DNA of 64,000 bases from Lentzea jiangxiensis. GTDB lineage: Bacteria; Actinomycetota; Actinomycetes; Mycobacteriales; Pseudonocardiaceae. Positions 20,272 to 28,758 of this stretch are shown piece by piece. Location of the stretch: the NCBI RefSeq assembly GCF_900104175.1, contig NZ_FNIX01000004.1, forward strand, positions 1 through 64,000. The letters run 5' to 3'. The position numbers and the translations under genes are program-made. Numbering within the stretch: the first letter of the stretch is position 1; each line of letters begins with the position of its first letter. Under the pieces are notes generated by a model. It was not told where the DNA came from and searched no databases. It worked only from the letters and a program-made list of their open reading frames with translations.

Positions 20272-20355
20272 TCCCCCGGTCAGGTCGCCCTCGCGCCAAG
20301 TGCCGTCGAGGTGTTCTTGCTGCAGCGCAAGCGGATTCGGCCATCCGGCCGAGGT

Positions 20356-20393
20356 GAGTGGTGAGGCGATCGGCGGAAATCGCCTCACCACTC
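20356..20393. terminator. Strong bidirectional terminator hairpin
   Basis: A perfect 15-bp stem: GAGTGGTGAGGCGAT and ATCGCCTCACCACTC around an 8-nt loop. It sits 85 bp after the mannosyltransferase stop and before the convergent PD-(D/E)XK-like gene. Confidence 0.85.
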
Positions 20394-20501
20394 CTCGCTG
20401 GGCATCCCGTGAGATGCCGGGGCTCTTCCGGGTGGACCACGGCTTAGGTCGTTGAGCGGTGAACCACCGTTACGGGCCGGTCCCACGTTCACCCGGTTCG
20501 C

Positions 20502-21902
20502 CTAGGCCCCTTGCGGAACGGGCGGCGTCACGTCGGCGGGGGCTTCCCGCGCCGGCACCAGCTCGGGCCCGTCCTGCGACGAGGGAGCCGTCGACACGAG
20601 CGCCACCGGAACGTCGGCGGGCGGCACGAACGCGGCCTCCGCCCTGATCTTCGGCGGCGTGGCGGACCACGGCTTCAGGTTCTGCACGACCTCCTCGTAG
20701 AACGCCGAGACCGCGTTCAGCACGGAGTCGATGAACGAGTTGCGCCCGGTGCCCCGCTTCGTCCCCATCGGCGCGGAGATCTCCACTCGGAACCCGCGGA
20801 TCTCCTTCTGCGGGTCGGCGATCAGCAGCGCGGGGTTCGCCCGGACGGTCCCGAGCAGTTCCGACGCACCCGCGCCCCTGCCGTGCGCGACGAACGCCTC
20901 CAGGCGGACGGAGTCGGGCGCGTTCTTCAACTGCCGGAGCAGCCAGTTGACCCGCGTCGCGGGGCGTCCCTCCCTGGGCCCGTCCACGTCCACACCGCAG
21001 ATCACCCTGCCCGCTCTCAGATCCGCGGTGACGTGGAGCGTCCCGACGGTGTCGGGGATGCGCACACCCCCGGACAGCCTGCCGTCGCCGACGAGCTGCG
21101 CGACCTGCCGGGAGAGGCGGACCTGCGGCTCGGCGAGCTCCTTGCGGGACAGGGCGGGCGTGACGTCGGTGCCGAGCCGCCGGCCGAGCTGAAGCCCGGC
21201 GAAGCGCAGCAGCGCCTCGAACCGGAGCACGACGTCGGGTGCGATCTTGTCGGTCGACCGCAGCGTGCGAGCCTCCACCGCGTCCCGCACCGGCACCCAC
21301 GACGACCCCATGTCCTCGAACGCCATCGCGCCCGACCGGGGGTGTTCGAGGTACCGGATCAGCTCACCGAGGACCCACGCCTGCTCGGGGTCGGCCACCC
21401 CGCGGTGTTCCTTCTGCACCACGGCTTCGCAGAGCACCTCGCTCCACGACCAGTGGTGCAACGCGACCTTCTTGAGCTTCCTGCGGTCCACGGCGGCCGG
21501 GTGCTGACCCGGCATGGGCGAGATCTCGTTCGAGATCGTGATGACGGCGTCGAAGCCGAACCTCGCCGCGATGTCGAGGTAGTTCTCGAGCTGCTCCACC
21601 TGGAGCTCGTTGGAGCCGGTCTTCACCTCGACCAGCGCGGTCCACGACCGCTGCCCGCGCGTGACCCGGATCAGGCCGTCCGGGATGAGCTTGCGCCCGT
21701 CGAGCTCGAACGGGACCTCGATGAACGTCTGCACCGCGGCAGCGGGAGCACCCAGCGGCTGGGTCAGCGCACGCCCGAACTCGCGCACCGCCGACATGAC
21801 CGCCAGCAACGCCGACGTCGCCCGCCGCTCCTGCTCTTCGGCACCGTTGATGCCCGAGGTCGGGATCAGGCGTGCGGCGTGCCAGCTCTCTTCAGCGGTC
21901 AT
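20502..21902 (-). CDS. Conserved actinobacterial protein with a PD-(D/E)XK nuclease-like core
   Basis: 466 residues, not in a family I can name. Residues about 70-105 read IPDGLIRVTRG then WTALVEVKTG, that is D...(E)xK with a following QLENYLDIA helix, the layout of PD-(D/E)XK nucleases. The middle and C-terminal parts have no recognised motif; the tail is Pro/Ala/Val-rich. A companion nucleic-acid-binding or stress role is possible but unproven. The gene stands alone between two hairpin-containing gaps. The ATG at 21902 is the first good start. Confidence 0.6.
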   Translation of the reverse strand: MTAEESWHAARLIPTSGINGAEEQERRATSALLAVMSAVREFGRALTQPLGAPAAAVQTFIEVPFELDGRKLIPDGLIRVTRGQRSWTALVEVKTGSNELQVEQLENYLDIAARFGFDAVITISNEISPMPGQHPAAVDRRKLKKVALHHWSWSEVLCEAVVQKEHRGVADPEQAWVLGELIRYLEHPRSGAMAFEDMGSSWVPVRDAVEARTLRSTDKIAPDVVLRFEALLRFAGLQLGRRLGTDVTPALSRKELAEPQVRLSRQVAQLVGDGRLSGGVRIPDTVGTLHVTADLRAGRVICGVDVDGPREGRPATRVNWLLRQLKNAPDSVRLEAFVAHGRGAGASELLGTVRANPALLIADPQKEIRGFRVEISAPMGTKRGTGRNSFIDSVLNAVSAFYEEVVQNLKPWSATPPKIRAEAAFVPPADVPVALVSTAPSSQDGPELVPAREAPADVTPPVPQGA

Positions 21903-22002
21903 CGGGTTCCCCTCGCACGGCGGCGTTGCGGTCAGGAGGCAACGCTGTCGTCGTCAACCCTTTGACGACCGTTAGCCACCGCGCGAGGCTTCACCCGTTC
22001 GC

Positions 22003-23997
22003 CTACATCGGCATGTGCTTCGTGGGAGGCGGTCCCGGCTTGGTGATCATCTTCGTCACCGGGCCCTCCTTGCTCATCCCCTGCTGGTCGAGGAACTGCG
22101 CGAGCTGGCCCCGCACCTGCGCGAGCGTCGGACGGCGGTTCGGTTCCGGGTCCATCGCCGCGAGGAGCAGGCGGGCGTGCGCGCTGTTCTGCGGCAGCTT
22201 GGTGATCGGCTCGCCCTGGGCCGCGGCCATCAGCGACGAGATCGGGTTCTCCCGCGAACCGCGCGGCGGGTGACCCGTCAGGGCGTAGGAGACCGTCGCG
22301 GCCAGCTGCCAGGAGTCCGAGGCCGGCGAGGCCGTCTCGCCACGCGCCGTTTCCGGGGCGAGGAAGTCCGGGGTGCCGACCATCATGCCCGTGGCCGTGA
22401 GGGTGCTGTCGCCCTTGGAGCGGGCGATGCCGAAGTCGATCAGGTGCGCCGTGCCCTGGCCGTCGACGATCACGTTGGACGGCTTCACGTCGCGGTGCAG
22501 CACGCCCCGGTCGTGGGCCGCCGCCAGCGCGTCGGCCATGTTCAGCCAGAGGCGGGCGGCGAGCTTGTCGTCGATCAGGCCGTTCTTCAGGACCGTCTCG
22601 GACAGCGAGGCGCCCTCGATGTACTCCATGACCAGGGCGAGGCCGTCCGGGTCCTGGACGATGTCGAACACGCGCACGCAGTTCGGGTGGCGGACCGCGG
22701 CGAGCGCGCGGGCCTCGCGGAGCATGCGCGCCTCGGTCTCGTTGTCCGGGGCGTGCGCGAGCTTCACCGCGACCGTGCGGTCGAGCTGCTCGTCGACTGC
22801 CAGCCAGACCGTGCCGAAGCCGCCGGAGCCGAGCTGGCGAACGCGGCGGAAGCGGCCGTTGCCGGGGTTCCAGACCTTGCCCGACTTCTGCACCGGAGCG
22901 GGCGACTCGGCGTTGGCCGCACCCGGCCCGAACGGCAGCGGTCCCGGCGTGTCCGCGAGCACCGCCGGGTTCGACGGCTGCGGCGGTCCCGGCTGCGGCA
23001 GCACCTCGGCGACGCGGGTCGGCGGGTACTGCCTGGGCGGCTGGTTCTGGGGCTGGGGCTGCGGGTGCGTCACGGGACGCATCGGCCGGTTCATCGGCGC
23101 CGGCTGGTACTTCGGCACGTTCGCCGGCTGGTACGGCGGCGGCTTCTGCGACGAGGTGTGCGGCGGCTGGTGCTGCGCGGCCGTGATCGGCTTCGTCGGC
23201 GCCTTCTTCTGCGGCTGCCCCTGCGGGAGCTGGGGCTGCGGCGTGCGCGCCACCGGCTGCGGTGGCGGCGAGCTCTGCGGGTTCCGGTCCTGCGACCGGT
23301 CGCGGCCGGGGCGGTTCAGCATGGCGGTAGTCAACCCGAAAATCCGCACGACGATTGACCCGATTACCGCAATCGGCAGAAACCCGAGGAGTACGTGCCC
23401 GACCAGCGTCACGGGGAACGCAGACGTCGTCACGAGCAGTACCAGGAACATCGGCCAGAAGACCCGGCGCGGCCAGTTCGGCCCGAGCCGGAACGCCGAC
23501 CCCGACTGCAGCATGACGAACAGCAGGCACAGCAGCGCCAGCACGACGGTGATGCAGGCGGCGACCAGGAACACGGGCTCCGCCAGCGGCTGCCGCACCA
23601 CACCGATGATCGACGGCGCCCCGTCCACCAGGTAGCTGCCCTGCGAGAACGTCCCGAAGCAGGTGGCCTCGTCCAGCGACGCGGACCCCTCGATGGTGCG
23701 CCCGCCCAGCCCCTGCACGGTCCCGCGCATGACGAGCCACGGCAGCACCAGGCAGCTGGCGACGCCGAGCACGGTGAAGACCGCACCCGTCAGCGGACCG
23801 TAGGAGTTGCCCACGACCCGGCGCACCGCGATGGACAGCAGCGCCCCGATCGTCGGGAACAAGCCGAGAACCGCGCCGAGCGCCGTCGTGGTCCACACCC
23901 AGTCACCGGGGCAGACACTCGCGCCCACGAAGCCGTGCAGCCACGTGAGCAAGGACTCCGCGAGCCCCACGACGTACACCACCCCTTCCGAGATCAC
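22003..23997 (-). CDS. Membrane Ser/Thr protein kinase with N-terminal membrane domain
   Basis: 664 residues. Residues 1-230 hold five to six hydrophobic segments (e.g. TTALGAVLGLFPTIGALLSIA, PVFLVAACITVVLALLCLLF). About 150 residues of Pro/Gln-rich linker follow, then a Hanks-type kinase domain near 380-640. Kinase motifs: GSGGFGTVWLAVD, VAVKLAHA, HRDVKPSNVIVD, LIDFGIARSKG, GTPDFLAPE. All catalytic residues are present. Most bacterial STPKs have the kinase first and a single helix after it, so the topology is reversed. Start GTG at 23997, weak ribosome binding site. Confidence 0.9.
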   Translation of the reverse strand: MISEGVVYVVGLAESLLTWLHGFVGASVCPGDWVWTTTALGAVLGLFPTIGALLSIAVRRVVGNSYGPLTGAVFTVLGVASCLVLPWLVMRGTVQGLGGRTIEGSASLDEATCFGTFSQGSYLVDGAPSIIGVVRQPLAEPVFLVAACITVVLALLCLLFVMLQSGSAFRLGPNWPRRVFWPMFLVLLVTTSAFPVTLVGHVLLGFLPIAVIGSIVVRIFGLTTAMLNRPGRDRSQDRNPQSSPPPQPVARTPQPQLPQGQPQKKAPTKPITAAQHQPPHTSSQKPPPYQPANVPKYQPAPMNRPMRPVTHPQPQPQNQPPRQYPPTRVAEVLPQPGPPQPSNPAVLADTPGPLPFGPGAANAESPAPVQKSGKVWNPGNGRFRRVRQLGSGGFGTVWLAVDEQLDRTVAVKLAHAPDNETEARMLREARALAAVRHPNCVRVFDIVQDPDGLALVMEYIEGASLSETVLKNGLIDDKLAARLWLNMADALAAAHDRGVLHRDVKPSNVIVDGQGTAHLIDFGIARSKGDSTLTATGMMVGTPDFLAPETARGETASPASDSWQLAATVSYALTGHPPRGSRENPISSLMAAAQGEPITKLPQNSAHARLLLAAMDPEPNRRPTLAQVRGQLAQFLDQQGMSKEGPVTKMITKPGPPPTKHMPM

Positions 23998-24239
23998 CCC
24001 CAGCCTAGGCGCCCTGTCAGCCTACGGTGCGTGATCGGTCTGCGGTTGACGCCACAGCAACCCTTTCCCCGCTCACCGCGTTGTACCTCCGTCCCAATCG
24101 GCTCTGCCAGGCTCTGAACCCATGAGGATCCCTGTCCTGTCGTCCACTGGAACGCATTCGTACGGCGTCTCGTTGACTTCACCGATGATGTCGCTCCGCA
24201 CCCGTCCGACATCGCGCAGGCAGGCTGGGGTGCACACCA

Positions 24240-24896
24240 ATGGATGATTCCCCGGCTGACCTCGGGCGCGCCGCCTTGCGCGCGGGCAGAAGACCCCGCC
24301 CGTTCCGCCGCGGCGAACACCTGATCACGGCCGGCACACGGAGCGACGAGGTACTGCTGCTCGAATCGGGGCTGGTCAAGGTGGTACTGCCGGCCGTCGG
24401 TGGCCGAGAGCCGATAACCGGCCTCTACGGTGCGGGCACGCTGCTCGGTGAGATCGGCGTGACAAGTGGCGGCCCTCGCAGCGCACACGTGATCGTCCTG
24501 ATTGCGGGAGCGGCGTGGCACGTCGCCAGCAGCCACTTCCTCGCGTTGGCGGACGACGCCGGTGTCCGGCGACTCCTCGAGGAGACGTGGCGCACCCGGC
24601 AGCGCAAGGCGGACGAGAACCAGCTGCGGCAGACGTGCACCGGAGCGGCACGGGTGGCGATGTGCCTGCTGACGTGGGCGCGCGAGTTCGGCATCGAGAC
24701 CGGTTCCGGCCTCGAACTGCACGGCGTGAGCCAGCAGGACCTTGCCCACGCCGTCGCGATGTCAGTCAAGTCCATCGAACCGTTCCTCCACACGCTGCGC
24801 GGTCGCGGCCTCCTGCGGACCAGCCGGTTGTGCTTCCTGCTGCCGTCCCCGGAACGTCTTGGCCGATTCATTGCCTACGCGGATGGCATGAACTGA
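24240..24896 (+). CDS. Crp/Fnr-family transcription regulator
   Basis: 218 residues. A cyclic-nucleotide-binding beta roll (about 20-110) carries the phosphate-binding cassette LLGEIGVTSGGPRSAHV. Gly70, Glu71, Arg80 and Ser81 match the ribose-phosphate contacts of CRP, so cNMP binding is plausible. A long dimer helix (110-135) and a C-terminal winged HTH (HGVSQQDLAHAVAMSVKSIE, RGRGLLRTSR) follow. It lies 81 bp upstream of a nucleotide-cyclase-like gene, which suggests a local cyclase-receptor pair. No ribosome binding site precedes the ATG, so the mRNA may be leaderless. Confidence 0.85.
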   Translation: MDDSPADLGRAALRAGRRPRPFRRGEHLITAGTRSDEVLLLESGLVKVVLPAVGGREPITGLYGAGTLLGEIGVTSGGPRSAHVIVLIAGAAWHVASSHFLALADDAGVRRLLEETWRTRQRKADENQLRQTCTGAARVAMCLLTWAREFGIETGSGLELHGVSQQDLAHAVAMSVKSIEPFLHTLRGRGLLRTSRLCFLLPSPERLGRFIAYADGMN

Positions 24897-24977
24897 CCAC
24901 TTCTTGCCCCTGATTTCCGGGTGAGCGGCTGTTCGCGAACCGTCAGACTCGCTGTCCTGGCGAAATGGAGGCGGCGA

Positions 24978-25703
24978 GTGAACCAGGTTCCACAACATCG
25001 CGCGTTGCTCGGCGTTGACGTCATCGGCTCGGCGCAGCTGCCCGGCTACCTGATGAACGCCATTCCCGGCACGATCTCGAAGTTGGTCGAAGACGCGCTC
25101 GCCCGGAGCGGCGTCGGACCGGACGACGTGCTCTCGCTCGAATCCCCCGGCGACGGGGTGTTGATGGTGCTCCCGAGTGGGCAGCTGGGTGCGCTCCTGG
25201 ATGCCGCCGTGCACCTCGACCAACTCGCGATCGAGCACAACCGCTGGAGCAAGCCCGAGGTGCGCCTGCGCGTGGCAGTCCATGTCGGCCCTGTGGGTGA
25301 CAAGGGCTTCCACCGCGCTCGCGTCATCCACACCCGACTGCTCGATGCTCCGGAGTTCAAGGACCTCCTGAAGCACTGCCGTGAAGAGCCCTCCGAAGAA
25401 GCCGCGACCACCGCGCTGATCGTGTCGACCGAGGCTCTGGAGACGGCCTTCAGCGGTGATCACACGCAGGTGGCACGGCGCAGCGACTTCGCCTCTCTGC
25501 CCGTGATGCACAAGGAGTACCGACATGACGCGTGGGTTCGCGTCCCGGGATTCGATCCGCGCAGCCTCGCCGCGTTCGCCAAGGCCGGCAGCAACCCGAA
25601 ACCCGAAGCTCGTACGTACAACGTGGTCCACGGCAACATGCACGGCATACAGGCGGGGAACGTGGGCGGGGACCTCAACTTCAACGGCGGTCGGCGCCGA
25701 TGA
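24978..25703 (+). CDS. Class III nucleotide-cyclase-like protein with glycine-rich C-terminal motif
   Basis: 241 residues. The N-terminal 190 residues have the class III cyclase pattern: LLGVDVIGSAQ (first metal Asp14), SLESPGDGVLMVLP (second Asp59, with Glu at the base-specificity position as in guanylate cyclases) and RLRVAVHVGPVGD. The usual Asn four residues before the transition-state Arg is not obvious, so catalysis is uncertain. The tail ends with GNMHGIQAGNVGGDLNF, a motif repeated at the start of the next protein. GTG 24978 follows GGAGG by 7 nt. The stop overlaps the next ATG (ATGA). Confidence 0.7.
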   Translation: MNQVPQHRALLGVDVIGSAQLPGYLMNAIPGTISKLVEDALARSGVGPDDVLSLESPGDGVLMVLPSGQLGALLDAAVHLDQLAIEHNRWSKPEVRLRVAVHVGPVGDKGFHRARVIHTRLLDAPEFKDLLKHCREEPSEEAATTALIVSTEALETAFSGDHTQVARRSDFASLPVMHKEYRHDAWVRVPGFDPRSLAAFAKAGSNPKPEARTYNVVHGNMHGIQAGNVGGDLNFNGGRRR

Positions 25704-27685
25704 GCGAAAACGGGGACAAGCCCGCGGAGGCAGCGCCCCTCTCACCCAACGAACCCAGATACCTGCCCAATGTCGCATACGGTGACATGGGCGGCGTGCA
25801 AGCCGGCGACGTCAATGGTGACGTCAATTTCTACGGCAACTCGAAGGCCGGTCCGGAGGCCGAGCTGCTGGCCCGGTACGCCTCACCGGAGGAAATCCTG
25901 GACGCGAAAGATCTGTTCGTGGCGCCAGGTGGGTTCGGGCCGGCGCGGGCAGCGCTCAAAGCGAACGGCGTGGTGGTTCTGTGCGGAAAAGGCACTGGTC
26001 GTACGCACGCCGCACGCCGATTGCTCACGTACGAGGCCGGGCTGACCACATTCGCCTACCTCAACCGCGCCAGGCCGCTCGTTCAGCTGCACGCCGATGA
26101 GTTGGAGAAAGGCACCGCGTACCTGCTGGACATGAGCGGCACCAACGACCGCCCGATCACGGACTGGGACTTCGAGCACGGTCTGCACATGATCCGGCAA
26201 GCCAGTTGCCTGCTCATCGTCCTGTTCGACCATCGTGACCAGACGCCGGTGACCGCAGCGCGGCACTCGTTCGACCTGGAGGCACCGCCACCCGTCGAGG
26301 TGGCTCAGGCGTCACTTCGACGGCGCGAAGACGTGGACGAAGCCATGCTGCAGGTCGTCAAGGTAGATCTCGCGTCAGCACTCGAGGGCGCCTCTCCGGA
26401 CAAGGCGATGTTCGCCGCGCGCCTCGCCGTGCAGGTGCACCAGAAGGAACTCGATCTGTTCGAAGCTCTGACCAAGCTGCAGGAGGAAGCCGCCGACGCC
26501 GTTGCGCGCTGGTTCGAGAAACTCGACATCCGAGGACACGCATACTCCTTCGCGGTGGCGTTGTTGGAAAACCACCCGTACGAACACGTGCTGAGCCGCG
26601 GCTGGAACTTGGACGAGCGGATCCGCGAGGCGGCATTGCCCGTCGACAGGAACCTCAGGCCGCGAGGCGTGCTGGAGCAGCCGAAGATCAGGTTGTTGCA
26701 CGACATCGCGGCTACCACGGAAATCCGCAAGCATCCCACGATCGACGGCCAGACCGAGGAGACGATTAGATTCCAGCGGCAGGATTGGGCTGCCGCGGTC
26801 TTCACGCACATGTGGCAGCAGTATCCGGCCGCGAGGGAGATCCTGCGCAACTGGATGTGCGACGACACCTCAGAAGAAGCACGTGACGCAGTGGCCCGGG
26901 CCATCTATGCAATCGTCACGACCGTGCCGGCACGAGAGCCGCTTGCACTCGTCGAACACATGGCGTCCGAGCGGGCAGTGGGCCGTCGGGCAGTAGCTGT
27001 CACCGTGCTCGTGCGGCTTACCGAGAACGACCGGATGCGAGGGCCTGCCGAACAAGCCATGCGGAACTGGATCCGCGATGGCAACGCATATCCGCTGTGG
27101 ACCGTGGCAAGGGTCTACTCGACGCCGTCACCCCACCGACCGCCACGCGTCGTCTTGGAGATGTTCACCGAAATCGGGAAGTCGAGGAAGTTCACGCCTC
27201 ACAACGCCGTTGTCGCGGGTGTCCTGCCGTTGCTCCTGGACGACGACACCCAGGAGATGACGCTCAACACGGTGGTGTCCTGGGCCTCCCCGAAGTACCG
27301 CAGAACCGGCCTGCCGAAGCTCTCAATCGGGATCGGGCTGTGGGTCATCGGGTTCTACAAGCAGTCTCGGCCCCTGGCCGCGGTGCTCGGCACCCGGCAT
27401 CCGGACGCGGTACTGGTGCTGCTGGACCACGTGCTGGAACACGACGTCTTCGGCCCCCAACTACTTCGGCGCATGGCGGCCAACGCCAGGTCGGCGATGT
27501 GGGATGCCGACGACGCTTCCGAACTCGTGCGGCTCGCTCAATTGATCAGTCCTGACCTCGACTGGTGGCGGCGGCGAGCGGCGGTACGGCGGTTGTGCCG
27601 CCGATATCCGTACATGCGGTCGACCATTCGGCGGATCTTCCGGACCGCGCGGCGGATCCAGCGATCGCGGAGACCTCAGCCGTAG
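25700..27685 (+). CDS. Large P-loop NTPase-like protein partnered with the cyclase-like protein
   Basis: 661 residues, not in a named family I recognise. Residues 28-44 (GDMGGVQAGDVNGDVNF) repeat the C-terminal motif of the cyclase-like neighbour. VVVLCGKGTGRTHAARRLL at about 91-109 resembles a Walker A loop with Arg in place of Lys. AYLLDMSG may be Walker B. The remaining 400 residues are helical and Trp/Arg-rich, without transmembrane segments, ending in a very basic tail. ATGA overlap with the upstream gene means tight coupling. A STAND-like sensor or effector in a conflict or signalling cassette is the working idea. Confidence 0.65.
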   Translation: MSENGDKPAEAAPLSPNEPRYLPNVAYGDMGGVQAGDVNGDVNFYGNSKAGPEAELLARYASPEEILDAKDLFVAPGGFGPARAALKANGVVVLCGKGTGRTHAARRLLTYEAGLTTFAYLNRARPLVQLHADELEKGTAYLLDMSGTNDRPITDWDFEHGLHMIRQASCLLIVLFDHRDQTPVTAARHSFDLEAPPPVEVAQASLRRREDVDEAMLQVVKVDLASALEGASPDKAMFAARLAVQVHQKELDLFEALTKLQEEAADAVARWFEKLDIRGHAYSFAVALLENHPYEHVLSRGWNLDERIREAALPVDRNLRPRGVLEQPKIRLLHDIAATTEIRKHPTIDGQTEETIRFQRQDWAAAVFTHMWQQYPAAREILRNWMCDDTSEEARDAVARAIYAIVTTVPAREPLALVEHMASERAVGRRAVAVTVLVRLTENDRMRGPAEQAMRNWIRDGNAYPLWTVARVYSTPSPHRPPRVVLEMFTEIGKSRKFTPHNAVVAGVLPLLLDDDTQEMTLNTVVSWASPKYRRTGLPKLSIGIGLWVIGFYKQSRPLAAVLGTRHPDAVLVLLDHVLEHDVFGPQLLRRMAANARSAMWDADDASELVRLAQLISPDLDWWRRRAAVRRLCRRYPYMRSTIRRIFRTARRIQRSRRPQP

Positions 27686-28230
27686 CGGACGACGTGGTCG
27701 GAGAAGGTGCGCGAACTGCCCCGCCCCACCGATCCACCGGACGACTTCACGGCCGGATCGGGTGCCACCGGCAGGTCGCCGAGGCCCGCGAGGAACTCGA
27801 CGGTCCACAGGTGCTGCGCGGCCGGATCGCGCTCCGTGCGGGAGTCGCCGAGGCCGTAGGTGGCGATGCGGGTGTTCTGGTGGTCGCGCATCTCGACGGT
27901 GATCTGCGAGCCGAGCAGGCCCTTCTCACCGGGTGCGCAGGCCAGTTCCAGGCGGGTGCGGATCCACTGCGGCTCGGTGGCCGGGTCCGCTTCGAGCTCT
28001 TCGGAGACCGCGGTGCAGGCGGTGCCGTGGGCGCGCATGGTCAGGGACGCCCGGAAGACGACGAGCTCACCGGCGGTGCAGCCGGTGAGAACGCGCGCTT
28101 CCACAGCTGTCTCCGTGCTGGAGACGACAGGACGGGCGGCCGTGCACCGGGCGGCGGGGACGGCGATGGACGCCGCTGCACCGCTGGAGGTGACGGCCCA
28201 AAGTAATAACGCGGCGAGCACGGGTCTCAT
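27676..28230 (-). CDS. Secreted protein of unknown function
   Basis: About 184 residues. An N-terminal signal peptide (MRPVLAALLLWAVTSSG, cleavage near AAASIA) precedes a soluble domain with four to five cysteines spaced as if for disulfides and no recognised motif. The ATG at 28230 gives the cleanest signal peptide; an in-frame GTG at 28266 would add 12 residues. Its end overlaps the convergent NTPase gene by 10 bp. Confidence 0.65.
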   Translation of the reverse strand: MRPVLAALLLWAVTSSGAAASIAVPAARCTAARPVVSSTETAVEARVLTGCTAGELVVFRASLTMRAHGTACTAVSEELEADPATEPQWIRTRLELACAPGEKGLLGSQITVEMRDHQNTRIATYGLGDSRTERDPAAQHLWTVEFLAGLGDLPVAPDPAVKSSGGSVGRGSSRTFSDHVVRYG

Positions 28231-28299
28231 GAGGAGAAAACTATTTGTGGCGGCCGCGTTGTTCACCGAACTTCACCCCACAGATGGGTGAGCGCGAAA

Positions 28300-28665
28300 T
28301 CAGTGGTCGTGTTCCGGCGCGAACGGCTGGTAGACGTAGAACATCGTCACCGGCTCGTCGCCCGCGATGGTCTCGTGGTCGACGCCCGGTGGCACGAACG
28401 CGTAAGAGCCTGCCGTCGCCTCGACGCCGCCGATGCTCACCGTGCCGTCTATGACCCACGTGTGCTGCGTCGCCGACGGGTGGTTGTGGCCGGCGTCGCG
28501 CGCGCCCGGCGCCATCTGGATCAGGCCGACGATGGTGTCGCCGTTGGGCGACTTCCACAGCAGCTTGTTCTGCAACCGTTCGTCGCCGTGCAGCGGGAAC
28601 GACTTCAACTGGGCGAGGCCTTCAGCGGACAAAACTGTCACTTTGTCCTGCGGCGCGTCGCTCAT
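28300..28665 (-). CDS. Small cupin-domain protein
   Basis: 121 residues forming a single cupin barrel. Motif 1 appears as GHNHPSATQHTWVIDG, giving three candidate His metal ligands, and motif 2 as GSYAFVPPGVDHETI. The C-terminus PEHDH adds more His. Cupins of this size bind a divalent metal and act as dioxygenases, isomerases or sensors; the substrate is not indicated. The ATG at 28665 has AAAGG 8 nt upstream. Confidence 0.82.
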   Translation of the reverse strand: MSDAPQDKVTVLSAEGLAQLKSFPLHGDERLQNKLLWKSPNGDTIVGLIQMAPGARDAGHNHPSATQHTWVIDGTVSIGGVEATAGSYAFVPPGVDHETIAGDEPVTMFYVYQPFAPEHDH

Positions 28666-28717
28666 GAGCACAGCCTTTCGAAGAGCCGAACGGGCTTACG
28701 GCTCCTATATAGACGAA

Positions 28718-28747
28718 CGGACCGCCCGCATTACGGCGGGCGGTCCG
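28718..28747. terminator. Terminator hairpin after the lipoprotein gene
   Basis: CGGACCGCCCGC and GCGGGCGGTCCG form a perfect 12-bp stem with a 6-nt loop, 12 bp after the lipoprotein stop on the minus strand. Confidence 0.8.
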
Positions 28748-28758
28748 GATCCTTCAGG

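Noticed and set aside
18709-20391. Minus-strand extension of the rsmI frame over the mannosyltransferase
   Set aside because: Shadow of the mannosyltransferase; RsmI homology starts near 18708.
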